The notes beneath the pieces were generated by a model, which ran no database searches, was not told the origin of the DNA, and saw only the letters and a program-made list of their open reading frames with translations. Below, one piece after another: positions 59,257 through 64,000 of a stretch of DNA of 64,000 nt. The translations under genes were made by a program, and so were the position numbers. This DNA comes from Clavibacter michiganensis subsp. insidiosus (lineage in GTDB: Bacteria; Actinomycetota; Actinomycetes; Actinomycetales; Microbacteriaceae). The DNA lies in contig NZ_MZMO01000001.1 of assembly GCF_002240565.1 (NCBI RefSeq), positions 124,001 through 188,000 on the forward strand, written 5' to 3'. Position 1 is the first letter of the stretch, and every line of letters starts with the position of its first letter.

Positions 59257-59427
59257 ATGCAGGCAAAACGCGGCTGGTCCATTGCGCTGGGCGTCTTGCT
59301 GATAGCCGTATCGATATTCACGTTCGTGGGTTCGGCCGGTCAGCTTCCCGCTTATCTGAGCGCGGGCGGGTGCCTCGTGAGCGGGATCGTGGTCCTCGCG
59401 GTCGCATCCACGAAGCCCGTGAAGTGA
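59257..59427 (+). CDS. 56-aa two-segment membrane peptide divergent from the daptide operon
   Basis: ATG 59257 with an ideal SD (GAGGAG at 59245-59250). Two hydrophobic segments, WSIALGVLLIAVSIFTFVGS and LSAGGCLVSGIVVLAVAS, joined by AGQLPAY, with short basic ends. No leader motif like the precursors and no C-terminal Thr (ends KPVK), so it is not a fourth precursor. Placement suggests immunity or a transport accessory (inference). A hairpin terminator follows at once. Confidence 0.65.
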   Translation: MQAKRGWSIALGVLLIAVSIFTFVGSAGQLPAYLSAGGCLVSGIVVLAVASTKPVK

Positions 59428-59430
59428 CGA

Positions 59431-59449
59431 GGGTCGAGCACCTCGACCC
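59431..59449 (+). terminator. hairpin after the 56-aa peptide gene
   Basis: GGGTCGAG/CTCGACCC, 8-bp stem with a CAC loop, 3 bp after the stop. Confidence 0.65.
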
Positions 59450-59518
59450 CTGACCACCCGCTGAGAACGCTGGCACGTCGGCGACCTCCCCACACCATCT
59501 CGATCTTGCATGACTGGT

Positions 59519-59540
59519 ACATGTCTAGCACATGCCTAGC
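59519..59540. repeat. tandem 11-bp repeat, possible regulator site
   Basis: ACATGTCTAGC and ACATGCCTAGC back to back (one mismatch), in an AT-richer spot between the 56-aa gene and the hydrolase gene. Each unit contains CTAG, the IS481 target. It could bind the XRE-type regulator of the island. Confidence 0.35.
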
Positions 59541-59692
59541 CAGGAAGGTCGATTCGCGCATCGTGAGCCCGTTGACGAGCCGCGAGCGCGGACCAGGCGC
59601 CGGCCGAACGGGCGCGGCGGGCTGAGGGCGCGTGACGGAACCACCGCCGGGTACCTCGCTTAGACTCGACGACGATCTCAGGGAGGTGTCGC

Positions 59693-60841
59693 GTGCGGCT
59701 CAATCGCGTGTGTTCCACGGTCGCACTGGCGATCCTCGGGGCCGGCGTGGCGGCCGTCATCCCGGTGCTCCGCATCTTCGGCCGTAAGATCGTCGGGCTC
59801 ACCCCCGACTTCACTCCCACACGCGTGGTCGACTGGCACGCCGGAGCGGGTGTCGTGCGCTTGGAGCTCGATTCCTTCACCCGGGCTCAGGGGGAGTACC
59901 GCGTCTGGTGGGACCAGCGGCGTGGGCACGCGGGGATCGGAGGAGTCCTCGCCGTGAACGACGATCGACGGACCGTCGATCGCGAGCTGCTCGACGTCTA
60001 CGGCGTCGCGCCCCGCTCCCGAGTGGAGTGGACGGGGCAGGTCCATGTGGGTCCGGAGCAGTTGGGCCTCCCGTGGTCGGAGGTCGCCGTCGAGACCGAG
60101 CTCGGGCCTGCACCGGCGTGGTACTTTCCGGGCGAGGGGACGACGTGGGTCGTCCACATCCATGGGATCCGAGTGTCACGGCTCAGTCCGTTGCGCGGTG
60201 TCCCGCTTTTCGCCCGCCTGGGGCACCACTCGCTGGTCATCTCCTACCGAGGGGATGGGGATGGGCCCCCTGCGCCCGGCGCCGCGAGCATGCTCGGCTT
60301 GACCGAGTGGCGCGACGTGGAGGCCGCGATCGATCATGCGCTTGCGCACGGAGCAGGACGGATCATCCTCGTGGGCTGGTCATTGGGCGGTGGAATGGCC
60401 CTCCTCGCGAGTGAACGCGCACGCAACCGCGGGGCGATCACCGGAATGGTCCTCGTCGCCCCGGCCACGAGCTGGAGGGAGACGATCCTCCATGGCGCCA
60501 GGGCGTCCCATGTCCCAGCCTGGCTGGGCCGGTCTGTGATCACGCTCCTCGGCAGTCGTCGCGGCAGCCGGATCCTGGGGGGCGCCGATGCGATCGACTT
60601 CGACGCACTCGACTGGAGCGCCAGACCGGACCGCGTCCGGGTGCCCACGCTGGTGATGCACTCCCCGGACGATGACGAGATCCCCATCGAGCTCAGCCGG
60701 CGGTTCGCTTCCCTCAATCCCTCCGTGGATCTTGTCGAGCTGCCCGGGGCGTTCCACACCCTCGAGTGGAATCGAGATCCCAAGGCCTTCGACGGGGAGA
60801 TCACGTCGTGGGTCCGGCGCCTCGTCGAGGGTCGCCGCTAG
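59693..60841 (+). CDS. alpha/beta-hydrolase of the daptide island
   Basis: 382 aa. A hydrophobic N-terminal segment (STVALAILGAGVAAVIPVLR) acts as anchor or signal. The ~120-residue middle is poorly conserved. The hydrolase core has HIHGIRVSR (oxyanion HG), nucleophile elbow ILVGWSLGGGMALLAS (GWSLGG), acid VPTLVMHSPDDDEIP and catalytic His in PGAFHTLEWN. Possible roles are a peptidase or esterase acting outside, or peptide resistance. It is transcribed away from the biosynthetic operon and convergent with the membrane-protein gene. Confidence 0.8.
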   Translation: MRLNRVCSTVALAILGAGVAAVIPVLRIFGRKIVGLTPDFTPTRVVDWHAGAGVVRLELDSFTRAQGEYRVWWDQRRGHAGIGGVLAVNDDRRTVDRELLDVYGVAPRSRVEWTGQVHVGPEQLGLPWSEVAVETELGPAPAWYFPGEGTTWVVHIHGIRVSRLSPLRGVPLFARLGHHSLVISYRGDGDGPPAPGAASMLGLTEWRDVEAAIDHALAHGAGRIILVGWSLGGGMALLASERARNRGAITGMVLVAPATSWRETILHGARASHVPAWLGRSVITLLGSRRGSRILGGADAIDFDALDWSARPDRVRVPTLVMHSPDDDEIPIELSRRFASLNPSVDLVELPGAFHTLEWNRDPKAFDGEITSWVRRLVEGRR

Positions 60842-60857
60842 GACCGATCGCCCAGGC

Positions 60858-62012
60858 CTACCTCGGGCCCTCCGGGCCGAAGCCGGGGTATCTGCTCTCC
60901 ACACGGACGAGGAGACGTTCCTCGGCTGAGGCCAACGGGGCGCTGTGGCGCACCACGACGTTGCGTACCTGCACGACGAGGCGATAGGCGACGTCCTCGG
61001 CGCTGGATCCGAGCAGCCCGAGCACCGCGTTCCACTGGCTCTCCGACCGGAGGACCGGGGTCGGGGAGCCGCTCGGCGGTCGCCAACTCCGGTATCGATC
61101 CACGCGCAACCGTGGACCTCTCGAGGGGCCAGGTGCGACGCGCCGCGCCGCGGAGGTCTTGTTCGGGGCGCCGACCTGTCGGACCACATTGTCATCGACT
61201 GTCCGCGCTCCACGGCCTCTGACTCGCCACAGGATCCAGATGAGGCCGAGCGAGCAGGCGCGGAGACGCAGCCGGCCAAGATAGTCGCGTTCGGCGATGA
61301 GCACCCACAGCCACCCCAGACCTACGATGAGAATGCCGCCGAAGAAGAGCACGTAGAACGCCTGGTAGGTGGCATCGCTGAAGCCACCGGGCATGAGGTG
61401 CGCGGCGAGCGCGTAGACGATCTCGTCCACAGCCGCGAGCAGGACTACGGCAAGGCCGGTCACGAAGACGAAGTAGGCCCCTCGGCGCTGCTGTCGGAGC
61501 ATCCAGATCATGTCCACGACGATCCACGCGATGACGGCCATGTAGACCACGTTATACACCACGTTCGTCCACTGACCGGCGTGCGTCGACATGAACGAGC
61601 TCGAGGTAGGGCCGCGATCGCGGATGAAGAAGAAGAAGGGGAGCGAGAAAGCCATGAGTGACCCCAGAAGAAGCCATCGTGACACCCTCCGGCGGCCCGC
61701 GAAGACGACCTCCACGACAGCCTCACGGAAGAACCAGAAGGAACAGACCGTCAAGATGCTTTGCAGGAGGTTCGCGTTGTTGTCACCTCCCACGAGGGCG
61801 TCGATGTCCTCCAGCGGGAACACCAGGCCCAGCGAGATGATCGCTGACAGCCCGAACGCCGATGCAGCCCACGAGGGGAACGCGGCCCGGAAGCCCGCTG
61901 CGTCCGTGAATCGCGACGCGAGGATGCTGCGGAGCCGCACGAGACATAGGAAGCACAGGACACCGAGCATCGCGTAGGCGAGACCGAGGGCGAAGGCGGA
62001 CTGCTGGAGCAC
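60858..62012 (-). CDS. integral membrane protein of the XRE/ImmA triad (MAB_1171c-like)
   Basis: 384 aa from GTG 62012, which overlaps the preceding TAG. The N-terminal ~265 residues have about seven membrane segments (LGLAYAMLGVLCFLCLVRLR, SAFGLSAIISLGLVFPLED, VVYNVVYMAVIAWIVVDMIW, VFVTGLAVVLLAAVDEIVYA, FYVLFFGGILIVGLGWLWVL and others). The C-terminal ~115 residues are soluble and basic (SPTPVLRSESQWNAVLGLLG, SSAEDVAYRLVVQVRNVVV). This gene order, HTH - ImmA-like - seven-segment protein, recurs in actinobacteria. Function is not established. Confidence 0.7.
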   Translation of the reverse strand: MLQQSAFALGLAYAMLGVLCFLCLVRLRSILASRFTDAAGFRAAFPSWAASAFGLSAIISLGLVFPLEDIDALVGGDNNANLLQSILTVCSFWFFREAVVEVVFAGRRRVSRWLLLGSLMAFSLPFFFFIRDRGPTSSSFMSTHAGQWTNVVYNVVYMAVIAWIVVDMIWMLRQQRRGAYFVFVTGLAVVLLAAVDEIVYALAAHLMPGGFSDATYQAFYVLFFGGILIVGLGWLWVLIAERDYLGRLRLRACSLGLIWILWRVRGRGARTVDDNVVRQVGAPNKTSAARRVAPGPSRGPRLRVDRYRSWRPPSGSPTPVLRSESQWNAVLGLLGSSAEDVAYRLVVQVRNVVVRHSAPLASAEERLLVRVESRYPGFGPEGPR

Positions 62013-62464
62013 TAGGCGAGCGCTTCCGCCCGGCGGGTGCGCATGCGGAGCTGCTCGCGGAAACGTCGGATGACGGCGAAGGAGAAGTCCTCGGCTGCCC
62101 GCTCCGCTTCGGTGTCCCGGAGATCGCGGGCCTGCAATCGGATGCTCCCCTCAGGTATCTCGACCTGCTCGGCTAGGTGGCTGTCCATGGGGAGGGCGCA
62201 CGACGTCCCCATGACCAGGTGGCCGAGCTCATGGCAGATGCATTGGAGCCGGTACTGCGGAGTGTCCTGGATGCGGTAGTAGATCGTCACGTACTCCGGC
62301 ACCTCCAGGAAGGCGGTGAGCGAACCCCAGTTGGCCTCGTCTAGGGCCTCGAGGTAAATGGGCTTGCCGTAGATCCCTGCCACCGCGCCGACGAGCTCTT
62401 CCACGGACCGCGCACCCTGAATGCCCAGGCCGTCCAGTGCCTTACGAACCGCTCTCCGACCCAT
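62012..62464 (-). CDS. ImmA/IrrE-family metallopeptidase-like protein
   Basis: 150 aa, a stand-alone zincin domain: QYRLQCICHELGHLVMG carries HExxH, followed by AERAAEDFSFAVIRRF with a potential third ligand. ImmA/IrrE proteins cleave or inactivate partner XRE repressors under stress. The gene overlaps the end of the XRE gene by 23 nt, so the two are a natural regulator-protease pair controlling the triad and perhaps the neighbouring daptide genes. Confidence 0.82.
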   Translation of the reverse strand: MGRRAVRKALDGLGIQGARSVEELVGAVAGIYGKPIYLEALDEANWGSLTAFLEVPEYVTIYYRIQDTPQYRLQCICHELGHLVMGTSCALPMDSHLAEQVEIPEGSIRLQARDLRDTEAERAAEDFSFAVIRRFREQLRMRTRRAEALA

Positions 62465-62915
62465 TCTCTTCCCGCCTCTTCGCGCGCGATGTCCGGATGG
62501 CCGCAGAGATCAGACGGAGCGTCTCCGGGGAGACCCCAGCCAGGTTGCGCGCCGCGAAGCGCTCCACCCTCTGCTCCCGGAGTTCCTTCACGAACTCCAG
62601 CTGAGCGACCACCGAGCTGGGCGGCGCGCTGGACAGATCGACCAGGTACTGCTCATCTACGTCGAAGAACGACGCGATCCCGCTCAGCAGCCTCTTGTCC
62701 GAGACGAGGAAGCCGGTGGCGTTGAGCATGTAGGACCACCGAGGTCGGGATAGCTTCAGCCCGGCTGCCTCCAGATGAGCCGACAGCATCGGGAACGTGA
62801 AGGTATCCCGGTTCTGGAACTCCCAGGCGTCCACGAGCAGTCGAAGCCGCCGACCGAGGATGTCCTTCTCGCTCTCGAGGGGATAGGAATCATCTGCGTC
62901 GTCGAGTGAGGCCAC
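62442..62915 (-). CDS. XRE-like HTH regulator of the triad
   Basis: 157 aa from GTG 62915 after GGAGG. Helical DNA-binding region at ~20-90 (LGRRLRLLVDAWEFQN, FTFPMLSAHLEAAGLKLSRP, RWSYMLNATGFLVSDKRLLS, GIASFFDVDEQYL). This is the divergent HTH type in which the repressor domain reads SRPRWSYML..G instead of canonical XRE helices, common in actinobacterial RiPP and SPP1-type loci. It is the likely target of the overlapping ImmA-like gene product. Confidence 0.7.
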   Translation of the reverse strand: MASLDDADDSYPLESEKDILGRRLRLLVDAWEFQNRDTFTFPMLSAHLEAAGLKLSRPRWSYMLNATGFLVSDKRLLSGIASFFDVDEQYLVDLSSAPPSSVVAQLEFVKELREQRVERFAARNLAGVSPETLRLISAAIRTSRAKRREENGSESGS

Positions 62916-63002
62916 CGCACTACCTCCACCCGACTGATTGCGCGCCCCAGCGTATCCGATCGGGCACGACTCCGGAAGCGCGGACGGGCGCTCCGCTGCA
63001 CC

Positions 63003-63232
63003 TCAGTCGAGCGACCCGCCGCCCACCTTCACGTCGGTCGCATTCGCGCGCGTCCCGCGCATCACGGCCGTGAGGGCCGTCGTGAGCTGATCCATGCGCA
63101 TGTAGGAGCGGTCGGTGCCGATCGCCTCCTCCGTCGAGTACGGGATGTGGACGAAGCCGCCGCCGGTGCCGGGCCGGTCGTGCAGCCCATGCATCAGTAG
63201 ATGGAAGACGTGATCGCAGGTGGTCGCAGGAC
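63003..63232 (-). pseudogene. truncated pyroglutamyl-peptidase I (pcp) remnant
   Basis: Only the C-terminal ~76 residues remain: TTCDHVFHLLMHGLHD contains the catalytic Cys context (family: CNHVFY-LMH) and TGGGFVHIPYSTEEAI the catalytic His. The rest of the ~210 aa enzyme is missing. The break coincides with the start of the duplicated MFS gene end at 63233, so the gene was cut by the event that placed the island here. Confidence 0.7.
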
Positions 63233-63272
63233 TGCTGCGGGTGCGCGGGGCGAATGCGCGAGTGGCGTGACG
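63233..63272 (+). repeat. right boundary repeat: remnant of the MFS gene 3' end
   Basis: Reads LLRVRGANARVA-stop in the plus direction, against LRVRGADARVA-stop at the end of the intact MFS gene (47243-47282). 35 of 38 bases match. It lies between the pcp remnant and the FAD monooxygenase gene. Confidence 0.75.
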
Positions 63273-63283
63273 GGTTCGAGCCG

Positions 63284-64000
63284 TCACCCCAGCACGAAGT
63301 CGTAGAGCTCGGATCCGGCGCCGGCGCCGCCTCGCGCGGCCTGGCGGTCGGCGAGCGGCATGATGACCCGATCCCGCAACGCGGCGCCCACCGGGCCGAG
63401 GAGCTTGATCCGATCGAGCCACCGGCCCTGCTCGATGACGTAGGCCACCCTCTCCTGGCGCCGCCGGGCGAGCTGCGCCGCGAGGTCGGTCGGGTCCGTG
63501 CCCACGGCGAGGAGGCGACCGAGCACGGCGGCGTCCTCGAGCGCGAGGGACGCGCCCTGGCCGGACGACGGGGAGATGGCGTGCGCCGCGTCGCCGACCA
63601 GGACGACCCGGCGCGATCCCCACGCGGGAGGAGCCTCCCGGCGCGGCAGGCGGGAGTCGAGGTCCGGCGTGGCGGGGATCAGCTGCTCGAGCGGCAGCGC
63701 GTCCCGGGCGCCGAGCCGCAGCAGCAGGCGCGCCCAATCCTCCGACGTGAGCGGCGCGTCCGGGGCGGACCCGCGCCGGGAGACGGGGACGCGCGGGTTC
63801 GCGAACCACCCGGTGGTGCCGTCCTCGAGGATCGCGTACGCCAGGAAGCAGTCGCGCCCGAAGCGGAACTGCAGGGTGCCCGGCGAGGAGGCCGAGGCGG
63901 GAAGCGCGCCCGCCCGGGCCGTGCCGCCGACGTAGACCAGACCGGTGGCGCGCTCCGCGGGGCCGGCCGCGTCCGCACCCAGACCCGCCCGGACCGCCGA
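63284..64000 (-). CDS. FAD-dependent monooxygenase, 5' end outside window
   Basis: 239 C-terminal residues are visible; the frame is open to base 64000. PHBH-type C-terminal FAD motif SRRVVLVGDAAHAISPSSGQ followed by GASLALEDAAVLGRLLA, preceded by a substrate-domain beta sheet (LQFRFGRDCFLAYAILEDGT, TGWFANPRVPVS). Typical of aromatic or polyketide hydroxylases and related actinobacterial oxidoreductases; substrate unknown. It converged on the MFS gene before the island was inserted. Confidence 0.87.
   Translation of the reverse strand, partial: SAVRAGLGADAAGPAERATGLVYVGGTARAGALPASASSPGTLQFRFGRDCFLAYAILEDGTTGWFANPRVPVSRRGSAPDAPLTSEDWARLLLRLGARDALPLEQLIPATPDLDSRLPRREAPPAWGSRRVVLVGDAAHAISPSSGQGASLALEDAAVLGRLLAVGTDPTDLAAQLARRRQERVAYVIEQGRWLDRIKLLGPVGAALRDRVIMPLADRQAARGGAGAGSELYDFVLG

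Noticed and set aside
59257..59427. Fourth daptide precursor
   Set aside because: It lacks the FEEI...DAP leader and the C-terminal Thr and is on the opposite strand.
47345..62915. Lanthipeptide or lasso-peptide cluster
   Set aside because: First impression from ABC exporter, protease and short precursors. There is no LanB/C/M, YcaO, lasso cyclase or Cys in the precursors; the decarboxylase-aminotransferase-methyltransferase set with C-terminal Thr fits daptides instead.
47281..63272. Integrative element with attL/attR
   Set aside because: The flanking repeat is an imperfect gene end, not a tRNA or core site, and no integrase or excisionase gene is present.

Overview
The window is 64 kb of very GC-rich actinobacterial chromosome. 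Codon use (third-position G/C almost throughout, GGATCC-type Gly-Ser/Asp-Pro codons everywhere), a DtxR-type iron box, HspR/HAIR heat-shock control, a DevR-like response regulator and IS481 elements point to Microbacteriaceae; Clavibacter or a close relative is my best guess (inference, no search was run). No rRNA, tRNA or CRISPR array is visible.

Layout. 1-498: 3' end of a DevR/DosR-type response regulator. 0.5-3.1 kb: lower-GC accessory patch with a PIN/DUF4411 toxin (frameshifted) and its HTH-ImmA/IrrE partner. 3.2-9.1 kb: hypoxia-type carbon module (DoxX protein, acetate kinase, a small protein, phosphoketolase) arranged as two divergent pairs, each with DosR-like boxes; IS481 copy 1 has landed inside one box. 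9.1-11.3 kb: NarL-type two-component system. 11.5-12.8 kb: MauE-like membrane protein plus a Tat-exported, cysteine-rich, halocin-like precursor interrupted by an in-frame stop. 12.9-17 kb: siderophore ABC importer behind a DtxR box. 17-25.8 kb: mixed housekeeping genes (SGNH protein, amidohydrolase, GH18, LacI regulator, 2H phosphoesterase, BLUF photoreceptor, DUF2975/XRE pair, rRNA-type methyltransferase). 25.8-30.1 kb: dnaK-grpE-dnaJ-hspR operon with two HAIR operators. 30.3-42.8 kb: surface-protein region: a large DUF11 adhesin-like protein, two separate SipW-type signal peptidase/TasA-like modules, an LPXTG protein, lipoproteins and a MerR regulator. 43-47.3 kb: MarR-Nudix, a phosphotransferase, an AT-richer nucleoside-deoxyribosyltransferase-like gene and an MFS transporter.

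47.3-63.2 kb is an inserted island carrying a daptide biosynthetic gene cluster on the minus strand. Daptides are the RiPP class in which a C-terminal Thr is oxidatively decarboxylated, transaminated and N,N-dimethylated. In transcription order the operon has an RRE accessory protein, a class III aminotransferase, an Fe-ADH-type oxidative decarboxylase, three 40-44 aa precursors all ending in Thr, a SAM methyltransferase, an M50-type intramembrane protease, an APH-like kinase and a three-gene ABC exporter. Nearly all genes are translationally coupled. IS481 copies 2 and 3 have split the kinase and the methyltransferase; removing either IS with one copy of its 6-bp target duplication restores the reading frame exactly. 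The methylation step, and perhaps everything downstream, is therefore probably lost in this strain. A divergent 56 aa membrane peptide, an alpha/beta hydrolase and an XRE/ImmA-like/membrane-protein triad complete the island.

The island is bracketed by a repeat of the last ~38 nt of the MFS gene; the right-hand copy abuts a truncated pyroglutamyl-peptidase gene. This marks an insertion by recombination rather than by a recognisable integrase. The window ends inside an FAD monooxygenase gene.
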